A stretch of 64,000 nucleotides of DNA from Prosopocoilus inquinatus (lineage: Eukaryota > Arthropoda > Insecta > Coleoptera > Lucanidae). Below the pieces are notes generated by a model. It ran no database searches. It was not told where the DNA came from and was given only the letters and a program-made list of their open reading frames with translations. Every line of letters begins with the position of its first letter. Positions within the stretch are counted from its first letter, which is position 1. The DNA lies in contig CM069870.1 of assembly GCA_036172665.1 (NCBI GenBank), positions 42,490,001 through 42,554,000 on the forward strand. Direction: 5' to 3'. Below are positions 24,755 through 38,800 of this stretch, piece after piece. A program made the translations under genes and the position numbers.

Positions 24755-27700
24755 GACGTTTCAACTAACTCCAGTAACGCTGATGTGAGACACGAAGTGT
24801 TCCGACGCAGCAGAAGCTGGAAATAGTTTTGAACGAAACAACACGTATTAGCGTTGTTCCTGTGACGTATCTAATCGATCCTTACTTATTTATCATGTTA
24901 TTTGAAGTTACGATGAACTCCAGTAACGCTGATGTGAGATACGAAGTTCTCGGACTCAGCAGGGGCTGGAAATAGTTTTGAACGAAACAACACGTATTAG
25001 CGTTGTTCCTGTGATGTATCTAATCGATCTTTACTTATCTACTATGTTATTTGAGGTTTCAACGGACTCCAGTAACTCTGATGTGAGATACGAAGTTCTC
25101 GGACTCAGCAGAAGCTGGAAATAATTTTGAACGAAACAACACGTATTATCGTTGTTCCTGTGATGTATCTAATCGATCCTTACTTATCTACTATGTTATT
25201 TGACGTTTCAACGGACTCCAGTAACTCTGATGTGAGATACGAAGTTCTCGGACTCAGCATAAGCTGGAAATAATTTTGAACGAAACAACACGTATTAGCG
25301 TTATTCCTGTGTTGGACCTAATCTATCCTTACTTATCTACTAAGTTATTTGACGTTTCAACTAACTCCAGCAACGCTGATGTGAGATACGAAGTTCTCGG
25401 ATTCAACAGGGGCTGGAAATAGTTTTGAAGGAAACAGCACGTATTAGCGTTGTTCCTGTGGTGTATCTAGTCTATCCTTACTTATCTATCATGTTATTTG
25501 ACGATACGATGAACTCCAGTAACGCTGATGTGAGATACGAAGTTCTCGGACGCAGCAGAGGCTGGATATAGCTTTGAACGAAACAACACGTATTAGCGTT
25601 GTTCCTGTGATGTATCTAATCGATCCTTACTTATCTACTATGTTATTTGACATTTCAACGGACTCCAGTAACGCTGATGTGAGATACGAATTTCTCGGAC
25701 GCAGCAGAAGCTGGAAATAGTTTTGAACGAAACAGCACGTATTAGCGTTGTTCCTGTGATGTATATAATCGATCCTTACTTATCTACTATGTTATTTGAC
25801 GTTTCAACGGACTCCAGTAACGCTGATGTGAGATACGAAGTTCTCGAACTCAACAGGGGCTGGAAATAGTTTTGAACGAAATAGCACGTGTTAGCGTTGT
25901 TTCTGTGATATATCTAATCGATCCTTACTTATCTATCATGTTATTTGACGTTACGATGGACTCCAGTAACTCTGATGTGGGATACGAAGTGTTCGGACGC
26001 AGCAGAAGCTGGAAATAGTTTTGAACGAAACAACACGTACTAGCGTTGTTCCTGTGATGTATCTAATCGATCCTTACTTATCTACTATGTTATTTGACGT
26101 TTCAACGCACTCCAGTAACTCTGATGTGAGATACGAAGTTCTCGGAGTCAGCAGAAGCTGGAAATAGTTTTGAACGAAACAACACGTACTACCGTTTTTC
26201 CTGTGATGTATCTAATCGATCTTTACTTATCTACTATGTTATTTGACGTTTCAACAGACTCCAGTAACTCTGATGTGAGATACGAAGCTCTCGGACTCAG
26301 CAGAAGCTGGAAATAGTTTTGAACGAAACAACACGTATTAGCGTTGTTCCTGTGATGTATCTAATCGATCCTTACTTATCTACTATGTTATTTGAAGTTT
26401 CAACGGACTCCAGTAACGCTGATGTGAGATACGAAGTTCTCGGACGCAGCAGAAGCTGGAAATAGTTTTGAACGAAACAGCACGTATTAGCGTTGTTCCT
26501 GTGATGTATCTAATCGATCCTTACTTATCTACTATGTTATTTGACGTTTTAACGGACTCCAGTAACTCTGATGTGAGATACGAAGAGTTCGGACGCAGCA
26601 GAAGCTTGAAATAGTTTTGTACGAAACAACACGTATTAGCGTTGTTCCTGTGATGTATCTAATCGATCCTTACTTATCTACTATGTTACTTGACGTTTCA
26701 ACGTACTCCAGTAACGCTGATGTGAGATACGAAATGTTCGGACGCAGCAGTAGCTTCAAATAGTTTTGAACGAAACAACACGTATTAGCGTTATTCCTGT
26801 GATGTATCTAATCGATCCTTACTTATCTACTATGTTATTTGACGTTTCAACGGACTCCAGTAACTCTGATGGGAGATACGAAGTTCTCGGACGCAGCAGA
26901 AGCTGGAAATAGTTTTGAACGAAACAACACGTATTATCGTTGTTCCTGTGATGTATCTAGTCGATCCTTACTTATCTACTATATTATTTGACGTTTCAAC
27001 GGACTCCAGTAACTCTGATGTGAGATACGAAGTTCTCGGATTCAGCATAAGCTGGAAATAGTTTTGAACGAAACAACACGTACTAGCGTTGTTTCTGTGA
27101 TGTATCTAATCGATCCTTACTTATCTACTATGTTATTTGACGTTTCAACGGACTCCAGTAACGCTGATTTGAGATACGAAGTTCTCGGACGCAGCAGAAG
27201 CTGGAAATAGTCTTGAACGGAACAGCACGTATTAGCGTTGTTCCTGTGATGTATCTAATCGAACCTTACTTATCTACTATGTTATTTGACGTTTCAACGG
27301 ACTCCAGTAACGCTGATGTGAGATAAGAAGTTCTCAGTCTCAACAGGGGCTGGAAATAGTTTTGAGCGAAATAACACGTATTAGCGTTGTTCGTGTGATG
27401 TATCTAGTCGATCCTTACTTATTTATCATGTTATTTGACGTTACGATGAACTCCAGTAACTCTGATGTGGGATACGAAGTGTTCGGACGCAGCAGAATCT
27501 GGAAATAGTCTTGAACGAAACAGCACGTATTAGCGTTGTTCCTGTGATGTATCTAATCGATCCTTACTTATCTACTATGTTATTTGACGTTTCAACGGAC
27601 TCCAGTAACGCTGATGTGAGATAAGAAATTCTCGGTCTCAATAGGGACTGGAAAAAGTTTGGAACGAAATAACACGTATTAGCGTTGTTCCTGTGATGTA

Positions 27701-29722
27701 TCTAATCGATTCTTACTTAACTACTACGTTATTTGACGTTTCAACGGACTCCAGTAACGCTGATGTGAGATACGAAGTTCTCGGACGCAGCAGAAGCTGG
27801 AAATAGTTTTGAACGAAACAACACGTATTAGCGTTGTTCCTGTGATGTATGTAACCGATCCTTATTTATCTACTATGTTATTTGAGGTTTCAACGGACTC
27901 CAGTATCGCTGATGTGAGATACGAAGTTCTCGGACGCAGCAGAAGCTGGAAATAGTTTTGAACGAAACAACACGTACTAGCGTTGTTCCTGTGATGTATC
28001 TAAACGATCCTTACTTATCTACTATGTTATTTGACGTTTCAACGGACTCCAGTAACGCTGATGTGAGATACGATGTTCTCGGACTCAACAGCGGCTGGAA
28101 ATAGTTTTGAACGAAATAACACGTCTTAGCGTTGTTCCTGTGATGTAACTAATCGATCCTAATTTATCTACTATGTTATTTGACGTTTCAACGGACTCCA
28201 GTAACGCTGATGTGAGATACGAAGTTCTCGGACGCAGCAGAAGCTGGAAATAATTATGAACGAAACAGCACGTATTAGCGTTGTTCCTGTGATGTATCTA
28301 ATCGATCCATACTTATCTACTATGTTGTTTGACATTTCAACGGACTCCAGGAACGCTGATGTGAGATACGAAGTTCTCGGACTCAGCATAAACTGGAAAT
28401 AGTTTTGAACGAAACAACACGTTTTAGCGTTGTTCCTGTGATGTATCTAATCGATCCTTACTTATCTATCATGTTATTTGACGTTACGATGGACTCCAGT
28501 AACTCTGATGTTGGATACGCAGTGCTCGGACGCAGCAGAAGCTGGAAATAGTTTTGAACGAAACAACACGTATTAGCGTTGTTCGTGTGATGTATCTAGT
28601 CGATCCTTACTTATTTATCATGTTATTTGACTTTACGATGGACTCCAGTAACTCTGATGTGGGATACGAAGTGCTCGGACGCAGCAGAAGCTGGAAATAG
28701 TTTTGAATGAAACAACGCGTACAAGCGTTGTTCCTGTGATGTATCTAATCGATCCTTACTTATCTACTATGTTATTTGACGTTTCAACGGACTTCAGTAA
28801 CTTTGATGTGAGATACGATGTTTTCGGACGCAGCAGAGGCTGGAAATAGTTTTGAACGAAACAACACGTATTAGCGTTGTTCCTGTGATGTATCTAATCG
28901 ATCCTTACTTATCTACTATGTTAGTTGACGTTTCAACGGACTCCAGTAACTTTGATGTCAGATACGATGTTTTCGGACGCAGCAGAAGCTGGAAATAGTT
29001 TTGAACGAAACAACACGTATTAGCGTTGTTCCTGTGATGTATCTAATCGATCCTAATTTATCTACTATGTTATTTGACGTTTCAACGGACTCCAGTAACT
29101 ATGATGTGAGATACGAAGTCCTCGGACTCAGCATAAGCTGCAAATAGTTTTGAACGAAACAACACGTATTAGCGTTATTCCTGTTGTGTACCTAATCTAT
29201 CCTTACTTATCTACTAAGTTATTTGACGTTTCAACTAACTCCAGTAACACTGATGTGAGATACGATGTTTTCGGACGCAGCAGAAGCTGGAAATAGTTTT
29301 GAACGAAACAACACGTATTAGCGTTGTTCCTGTGATGTATCTAATCGATCCTTATTTATCTATCATGTTATTTGACGTTACGATGAACTCAAGTAACGCT
29401 GATGTGAGATACGAAGTTCTCGGACGCAGCAGAAGCTTGAAGTCGTTTTGAACGAAATAACACGTATTAGCGTTGTTCCTGTGATGTTTCTAATCGATCC
29501 TTACTTATCTACTATGTTATTTGACGTTTCAACGGACTCCAGAAACGCTGATGTGAGATACGAAGTTCTCGGACTCAACAGCGGCTGGAAATAGTTTTGA
29601 AAGAAATAACACGTCTTAGCGTTGTTCCTGTGATGTATCTAATCGATCCTAATTTATCTACTATGTTATTTGACGTTTCAACGGACTCCAGTAACGCTGA
29701 TGTGAGATACGAAGTTCTCGGA

Positions 29723-31398
29723 CGCAGCAGAAGCTGGAAATAGTTTTGAACGAAACAGCACGTATTAGCGTTGTTCCTGTGATGTATCTAATCGATCCTT
29801 ACTTATCTACTATGTTATTTGACGTTTCAACGGACTCCAGAAACGCTGATGTGAGATACGAAGTTCTCGGACTCAACAGCGGCTGGAAATAGTTTTGAAC
29901 GAAATAACACGTCTTAGCGTTGTTCCTGTGATGTATCTAATCGATCCTAATTTATCTACTATGTTATTTGACGTTTCAACGGACTCCAGTAACTATGATG
30001 TGAGATACGAAGTCCTCGGACTCAGCATAAGCTGCAAATAGTTTTGAACGAAACAACACGTATTATCGTTTTTCCTGTGGTGTATCTAATCGATCCTTAC
30101 TTATTTACTATGTTATTTGACGTTTCAACGGACTCCAGTAACGCTGATATGAGATACGAAGTTCTTGGACGCAGCAGAAGCTGGAAATAGTCTTGAACGA
30201 AACAACACGTATTAGCGTTATTCCTGTGTTGTATCTAATCTATCCTTACTTATCTACTAAGTTATCTGACGTTTCAACTAACTCAAGTAACGCTGATGTG
30301 AGATACGAAGTTCTCGGATTCAACAGGGGCTGGAAATAGTTTTGAACGAAACAACACGTATTAGCGTTGTTCCTGTGATGTATCTAATCGATCCTTACTT
30401 ATCTACTATGTTATTTGACGTTTCAACGGACTCCAGTAACTCTGATGTGAGATACGAAGTTCTCGGACTCAGCAGAAGCTGGAAATAGTTTTGAACGAAA
30501 CAACACGTATTAGCGTTGTTCCTGTGATGTACCTAATCGATCCTTACTTATCTACTATGTTATTTGACGTTTCAACGGACTCCAGTAACGCTGATGTGAG
30601 ATACGAATTTCTCGGACTCAACAGCGGCTGGAAATAGTTTTGAACGAAATAACACGTCTTAGAGTTGTTCCTGTGATGTATCTAATCGATCCTAATTTAT
30701 CTACTATGTTATTTGACGTTTCAACGGACTCCAGTAACGCTGATGTGAGATACGAAGTTCTCGGACGCAGCAGAAGCTGGAAATAGTTTTGAACGAAACA
30801 GCACGTATTAGCGTTGTTCCTGTGATGTATCTAATCGATCCTTACTTATCTACTATGTTGTTTGACATTTCAACGGACTCCAGGAACGCTGATGTGAGAT
30901 ACGAAGTTCTCGGACTCAGCATAAACTGGAAATAGTTTTGAACGAAACAACACGTTTTAGCGTTGTTCCTGTGATGTATCTAATCGATCCTTACTTATCT
31001 ATCATGTTATTTGACGTTACGATGGACTCCAGTAACTCTGATGTGGGATACGCAGTGCTCGGACGCAGCAGAAGCTGGAAATAGTTTTGAACGAAACAAC
31101 ACGTATTAGCGTTGTTCGTGTGATGTATCTAGTCGATCCTTACTTATTTATCATGTTATTTGACTTTACGATGGACTCCAGTAACTCTGATGTGGCATAC
31201 GAAGTGCTCGGACGCAGCAGAAGCTGGAAATAGTTTTGAATGAAACAACACGTACTAGCGTTGTTCCTGTGATGTATCTAATCGATCCTTACTTATCTAC
31301 TATGTTATTTGACGTTTCAACGGACTTCAGTAACTCTGATGTGAGATACGAAGTTCTCGGACGCAGCAGAAGCTGGAAATAGTTTTGAACGAAACAAC
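29723..31398. repeat. Region B lead-in, about 11 mixed monomers
   Basis: Monomers here are related to those of the downstream 15- and 30-monomer units, for example TATCGTTTTTCCTGTGG at about 30,064, CAACAGCGGC at about 29,875 and GTGATGTACC at about 30,522. They are not in a complete copy of either unit. The stretch marks the change from the A higher-order pattern to the B pattern with no break in 149-bp phase. No gene or foreign sequence is present. Confidence 0.85.
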
Positions 31399-33633
31399 AC
31401 GTATTAGCGTTGTTCCTGTGATGTATCTAATCGATCCTTACTTATCTACTATGTTATTTGACGTTTCAACGGACTCCAGTAACGCTGATGTGAGATGCGA
31501 AGTTCTCGAACTCAACAATGGCTGGAAATAACTTTGAACGAAACAGCACGTATTAGCGTTGTTCCTGTGGTGTATCTAATCTATCCTTACTTATCTACTA
31601 TGTTATTTGACGTTTCAACGGACTCCAGTAACTTTGATGTGAGATACGAATTTCTCGGACTCAGCATAAGCTAGAAATAGTTTTGAACGAAACAACACGT
31701 ATTAGCGTTATTCCTGTTGTGTACCTAATCTATCCTTACTTATCTACTAAGTTATTTGACGTTTCAACTAACTCCAGTAACACTGATGTGAGATACGATG
31801 TTTTCGGACGCAGCAGAAGCTGGAAATAGTTTTGAACGAAACAACACGTATTAGCGTTGTTCCTGTGATGTATCTAATCGATCCTCATTTATCTATCATG
31901 TTATTTGACGTTACGATGAACTCAAGAAACGCTGATGTGAGATACGAAGTTCTCGGACGCAGCAGAAGCTGGAAGTCGTTTTGAACGAAATAACACGTAT
32001 TAGCGTTGTTCCTGTGATGTTTCTAATCGATCCTTACTTATCTACTATGTTATTTGACGTTTCAACGGACTCCAGAAACGCTGATGTGAGATACGAAGTT
32101 CTCGGACTCAACAGCGGCTGGAAATAGTTTTGAACGAAATAACACGTCTTAGCGTTGTTCCTGTGATGTATCTAATCGATCCTAATTTATCTACTATGTT
32201 ATTTGACGTTTCAACGGACTCCAGTAACGCTGATGTGAGATACGAAGTTCTCGGACGCAGCAGAAGCTGGAAATAGTTTTGAACGCAACAACACGTATTA
32301 TCGTTTTTCCTGTGGTGTATCTAATCGATCCTTACTTATTTACTATGTTATTTGACGTTTCAACGGACTCCAGTAACGCTGATGTGAGATACGAAGTTCT
32401 TGGACGCAGCAGAAGCTGGAAATAGTCTTGAACGAAACAACACGTATTAGCGTTATTCCTGTGTTGTATCTAATCTATCCTTACTTATCTACTAAATTAT
32501 CTGACGTTTCAACTAACTCAAGTAACGCTGATGTGAGATACGAAGTTCTCGGATTCAACAATGGCTGGAAATAGTTTTGAACGAAACAACACGTATTAGC
32601 GTTGTTCCTGTGATGTATCTAATCGATCCCTACTTATCTACTATGTTATTTGACGTTTCAACGGACTCCAGTAACTCTGATGTGAGATACGAAGTTCTCG
32701 GACTTAGCAGAAGCTGGAAATAGTTTTGAACGAAACAACACGTATTAGCGTTGTTCCTGTGATGTATCTAATCGATCCTTACTTATCTATCATGTTATTT
32801 GACGTTACGATGGACTCCAGTAACTCTGATGTGGGATACGCAGTGCTCGGACGCAGCAGAAGCTGGAAATAGTTTTGAACGAAACAACACGTACTAGCGT
32901 TGTTCCTGTGATGTATCTAATCGATTCTTACTTATCCACCATGTTATTTGACGTTTCAACGGACTCCAGTAACGCTGATGTGAGATACGAAGTTCTCGGA
33001 CGCAGCAGAAGCTGGAAATAGTCTTGAACGGAACAGCACGTATTAGCGTTGTTCCTGTGATGTATCTAATCGATCCTTACTTATCTACTATGTTATTTGA
33101 CGTTTCAACGGACTCCAGTAACGCTGATGTGAGATAAGAAATTCTCGGTCTCAATAGGGACTGGAAAAAGTTTGGAACGAAATAACACGTATTAGCGTTG
33201 TTCCTGTGATGTATGTAACCGATCCTTATCTATCTACTATGTTATTTGAGGTTTCAACGGACTCCAGTAACGCTGATGTGAGATACGATGTTCTCGGACG
33301 CAGCAGAAGCTGGAAATAGTTTTGAACGAAACAACACGTACTAGCGTTGTTCCTGTGATGTATCTAAACGATCCTTACTTATCTACTATGTTATTTGACG
33401 TTTCAACCTACTCCAGTAACGCTGATGTGAGATACGATGTTCTCGGACTCAACAGCGGCTGGAAATAGTTTTGAACGAAATAACACGTCTTAGCGTTGTT
33501 CCTGTGATGTATCTAATCGATCCTAATTTATCTACTATGTTATTTGACGTTTCAACGGACTCCAGTAACGCTGATGTGAGATACGAAGTTCTCGGACGCA
33601 GCAGAAGCTGGAAATAGTTTTGAACGAAACAGC
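31399..33633. repeat. 15-monomer higher-order unit, copy 1
   Basis: Markers CTCAACAATG (31,511) and TCAATAGGGA (33,151) recur exactly 2,235 bp (15 x 149) downstream at 33,746 and 35,386. The two copies differ at only a few sites noticed by eye: AAGAAACG here against AAGTAACG, GAAGTCG against GAAATCG, GGACTTAGC against GGACTCAGC and GACGTTACG against GAAGTTACG. The 5' limit is where CAACACG (before) and CAGCACG (second copy) diverge. Confidence 0.93.
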
Positions 33634-35868
33634 ACGTATTAGCGTTGTTCCTGTGATGTATCTAATCGATCCTTACTTATCTACTATGTTATTTGACGTT
33701 TCAACGGACTCCAGTAACGCTGATGTGAGATGCGAAGTTCTCGAACTCAACAATGGCTGGAAATAACTTTGAACGAAACAGCACGTATTAGCGTTGTTCC
33801 TGTGGTGTATCTAATCTATCCTTACTTATCTACTATGTTATTTGACGTTTCAACGGACTCCAGTAACTTTGATGTGAGATACGAATTTCTCGGACTCAGC
33901 ATAAGCTAGAAATAGTTTTGAACGAAACAACACGTATTAGCGTTATTCCTGTTGTGTACCTAATCTATCCTTACTTATCTACTAAGTTATTTGACGTTTC
34001 AACTAACTCCAGTAACACTGATGTGAGATACGATGTTTTCGGACGCAGCAGAAGCTGGAAATAGTTTTGAACGAAACAACACGTATTAGCGTTGTTCCTG
34101 TGATGTATCTAATCGATCCTCATTTATCTATCATGTTATTTGACGTTACGATGAACTCAAGTAACGCTGATGTGAGATACGAAGTTCTCGGACGCAGCAG
34201 AAGCTGGAAATCGTTTTGAACGAAATAACACGTATTAGCGTTGTTCCTGTGATGTTTCTAATCGATCCTTACTTATCTACTATGTTATTTGACGTTTCAA
34301 CGGACTCCAGAAACGCTGATGTGAGATACGAAGTTCTCGGACTCAACAGCGGCTGGAAATAGTTTTGAACGAAATAACACGTCTTAGCGTTGTTCCTGTG
34401 ATGTATCTAATCGATCCTAATTTATCTACTATGTTATTTGACGTTTCAACGGACTCCAGTAACGCTGATGTGAGATACGAAGTTCTCGGACGCAGCAGAA
34501 GCTGGAAATAGTTTTGAACGCAACAACACGTATTATCGTTTTTCCTGTGGTGTATCTAATCGATCCTTACTTATTTACTATGTTATTTGACGTTTCAACG
34601 GACTCCAGTAACGCTGATGTGAGATACGAAGTTCTTGGACGCAGCAGAAGCTGGAAATAGTCTTGAACGAAACAACACGTATTAGCGTTATTCCTGTGTT
34701 GTATCTAATCTATCCTTACTTATCTACTAAATTATCTGACGTTTCAACTAACTCAAGTAACGCTGATGTGAGATACGAAGTTCTCGGATTCAACAATGGC
34801 TGGAAATAGTTTTGAACGAAACAACACGTATTAGCGTTGTTCCTGTGATGTATCTAATCGATCCCTACTTATCTACTATGTTATTTGACGTTTCAACGGA
34901 CTCCAGTAACTCTGATGTGAGATACGAAGTTCTCGGACTCAGCAGAAGCTGGAAATAGTTTTGAACGAAACAACACGTATTAGCGTTGTTCCTGTGATGT
35001 ATCTAATCGATCCTTACTTATCTATCATGTTATTTGAAGTTACGATGGACTCCAGTAACTCTGATGTGGGATACGCAGTGCTCGGACGCAGCAGAAGCTG
35101 GAAATAGTTTTGAACGAAACAACACGTACTAGCGTTGTTCCTGTGATGTATCTAATCGATTCTTACTTATCCACCATGTTATTTGACGTTTCAACGGACT
35201 CCAGTAACGCTGATGTGAGATACGAAGTTCTCGGACGCAGCAGAAGCTGGAAATAGTCTTGAACGGAACAGCACGTATTAGCGTTGTTCCTGTGATGTAT
35301 CTAATCGATCCTTACTTATCTACTATGTTATTTGACGTTTCAACGGACTCCAGTAACGCTGATGTGAGATAAGAAATTCTCGGTCTCAATAGGGACTGGA
35401 AAAAGTTTGGAACGAAATAACACGTATTAGCGTTGTTCCTGTGATGTATGTAACCGATCCTTATCTATCTACTATGTTATTTGAGGTTTCAACGGACTCC
35501 AGTAACGCTGATGTGAGATACGATGTTCTCGGACGCAGCAGAAGCTGGAAATAGTTTTGAACGAAACAACACGTACTAGCGTTGTTCCTGTGATGTATCT
35601 AAACGATCCTTACTTATCTACTATGTTATTTGACGTTTCAACCTACTCCAGTAACGCTGATGTGAGATACGATGTTCTCGGACTCAACAGCGGCTGGAAA
35701 TAGTTTTGAACGAAATAACACGTCTTAGCGTTGTTCCTGTGATGTATCTAATCGATCCTAATTTATCTACTATGTTATTTGACGTTTCAACGGACTCCAG
35801 TAACGCTGATGTGAGATACGAAGTTCTCGGACGCAGCAGAAGCTGGAAATAGTTTTGAACGAAACAGC
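33634..35868. repeat. 15-monomer higher-order unit, copy 2
   Basis: Second tandem copy of the 2,235-bp unit, in register with copy 1. It ends where the next monomer reads TGTTGTTTGACATTTC instead of restarting the unit. The small number of differences between the copies indicates a recent duplication. Confidence 0.93.
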
Positions 35869-38800
35869 ACGTATTAGCGTTGTTCCTGTGATGTATCTAA
35901 TCGATCCTTACTTATCTACTATGTTGTTTGACATTTCAACGGACTCCAGGAACGCTGATGTGAGATACGAAGTTCTCGGACTCAGCATAAACTGGAAATA
36001 GTTTTGAACGAAACAACACGTTCTAGCGTTGTTCCTGTGATGTATCTAATCGATCCTTACTTATCTATCATGTTATTTGACGTTACGATGGACTCCAGTA
36101 ACTCTGATGTGAGATACGAAGTTCTTGGACGCAGCAGAAGCTGGAAATAGTCTTGAACGAAACAACACGTATTAGCGTTATTCCTGTGTTGTATCTAATC
36201 TATCCTTACTTATCTACTAAGTTATTTGACGTTTCAACTAACTCAAGTAACGCTGATGTGAGATACGAAGTTCTCGGATTCAACAGGGGCTGGAAATAGT
36301 TTTGAACGAAACAACACGTATTAGCGTTGTTCCTGTGATGTATCTAATCGATCCTTACTTATCTACTATGTTATTTGACGTTTCAACGGACTCCAGTAAC
36401 TCTGATGTGAGATAAGAAGTTCTCGGACTCAGCAGAAGCTGGAAATAATTTTGAACGAAACAACACGTATTAGCGTTGTTCCTGTGATGTACCTAGTCGA
36501 TCCTTACTTATCTACTATGTTATTTGACGTTTCAACGGACTCCAGTAACGCTGATGTGAGATACGAAGTTCTCGGACTCAACAGCGGCTGGAAATAGTTT
36601 TGAACGAAATAACACGTATTAGCGTTGTTCCTGCGATGTATCTAATCGATCCTTACTTATCTATCATGTTATTTGACGTTACGATGAACTCCAGTAACGC
36701 TGATGTGAGATACGAAGTTCTCGGACTCAACATAAGCTGGAAATAGCTTTGAAAGAAACAACATGTATTAGCGTTGTTCCTGTGATGTATCTAATCGATC
36801 CTTACTTATCTATCATGTTATTTGACGTTACGATGGACTCCAGTAACGCTGATGTGACATACGAAGTTCTCGGACGCAGCAGAAGCTGGAAATAATTTGG
36901 AACGAAATAACACGTATTAGCGTTGTTCCTGTGATGTATCTAATCGATCCTTACTTATCTATCATGTTATTTGACGTTACGATGGACTCCAGTAACTCTG
37001 ATGTGGGATACGCAGTGCTCGGACGCAGCAGAAGCTGGAAATAGTTTTGAACGAAACAACACGTATTAGCGTTGTTCGTGTGATGTATCTATCGATCCTT
37101 ACTTATTTATCATGTTATTTGACTTTACGATGGACTCCAGTAACTCTGATGTGGGATACGAAGTGCTCGGACGCAGCAGAAGCTGGAAATAGTTTTGAAT
37201 GAAACAACACGTATTAGCGTTGTTCCTGTGATGTATCTAATCGATCCTTACTTATCTACTATGTTATTTGACGTTTCAACGGACTTCAGTAACTCTGATG
37301 TGAGATACGAAGTTCTCGGACGCAGCAGAAGCTGGAAATAGTTTTGAACGAAACAACACGTATTAGCGTTGTTCCTGTGATGTATCTAATCGATCCTTAC
37401 TTATCTACTATGTTATTTGACGTTTCAACGGACTCCAGTAACGCTGATGTGAGATACGAAGTTCTCGAACTCAACAGGGGCTGGAAATAACTTTGAACGA
37501 AACAGCACGTATTAGCGTTGTTCCTGTGGTGTATCTAATCTATCCTTATTTATCTATCATGTTATTTGACGTTTCAACGGACTCCAGTAACTTTGATGTG
37601 AGATACGAAGTTCTCGGACTCAGCATAAGCTAGAAATAGTTTTGAACGAAACAACACGTATTAGCGTTATTCCTGTTATGTACCTAATCTATCCTTACTT
37701 ATCTACTAAGTTATTTGACGTTTCAACTAACTCCAGTAACACTGATGTGAGATACGATGTTTTCGGACGCAGCAGAAGCTGGAAATAGTTTTGAACGAAA
37801 CAACACGTATTAGCGTTGTTCCTGTGATGTATCTAATCGATCCTTATTTATCTATCATGTTATTTGACGTTACGATGAACTCAAGTAACGCTGATGTGAG
37901 ATACGAAGTTCTCGGACGCAGCAGAAGCTAGAAATCGTTTTGAACGAAATAGCACGTATTAGCGTTGTTCCTGTGATGTTTCTAATCGATCCTTAATTAT
38001 CTACTATGTTATTTGACGTTTCAACGGACTCCAGAAACGCTGATGTGAGATACGAAGTTCTCGGACTCAACAGCGGCTGGAAATAGTTTTGAACGAAATA
38101 ACACGTCTTAGCGTTGTTCCTGTGATGTATCTAATCGATCCTAATTTATCTACTATGTTATTTGACGTTTCAACGGACTCCAGTAACGCTGATGTGAGAT
38201 ACGAAGTTCTCGGATTCAACAGGGGCTGGAAATAGTTTTGAACGAAACAACACGTATTAGCGTTGTTCCTGTGATGTATCTAATCGATCCTTACTTATCT
38301 ACTATGTTATTTGACGTTTCAACGGACTCCAGTAACTCTGATGTGAGATAAGAAGTTCTCGGACTCAGCAGAAGCTGGAAATAATTTTGAACGAAACAAC
38401 ACGTATTAGCGTTGTTCCTGTGATGTACCTAATCGATCCTTACTTATCTACTATGTTATTTGACGTTTCAACGGACTCCAGTAACGCTGATGTGAGATAC
38501 GAAGTTCTCGGACTCAACAGCGGCTGGAAATAGTTTTGAACGAAATAACACGTATTAGCGTTGTTCCTGCGATGTATCTAATCGATCCTTACTTATCTAT
38601 CATGTTATTTGACGTTACGATGAACTCCAGTAACGCTGATGTGAGATACGAAGTTCTCGGACTCAACATAAGCTGGAAATAGCTTTGAAAGAAACAACAT
38701 GTATTAGCGTTGTTCCTGTGATGTATCTAATCGATCCTTACTTATCTATCATGTTATTTGACGTTACGATGGACTCCAGTAACGCTGATGTGACATACGA

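Larger units (their letters stand above)
20432..29722. repeat. Higher-order repeat, region A, copy 3 (A3)
   Basis: It aligns to A1 with offset 20,431 from its first base, rising to 20,729 (+298 = 2 monomers) downstream of about 24,300. The shift comes from a local 3-monomer duplication combined with loss of one monomer. Homology to A1 stops at about 29,722: A1 and A2 read CTCGGACTCAGCATAAGC where A3 reads CTCGGACGCAGCAGAAGC, and from there the monomer order belongs to region B. The 9-bp duplication is present at about 22,661. Confidence 0.9.
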
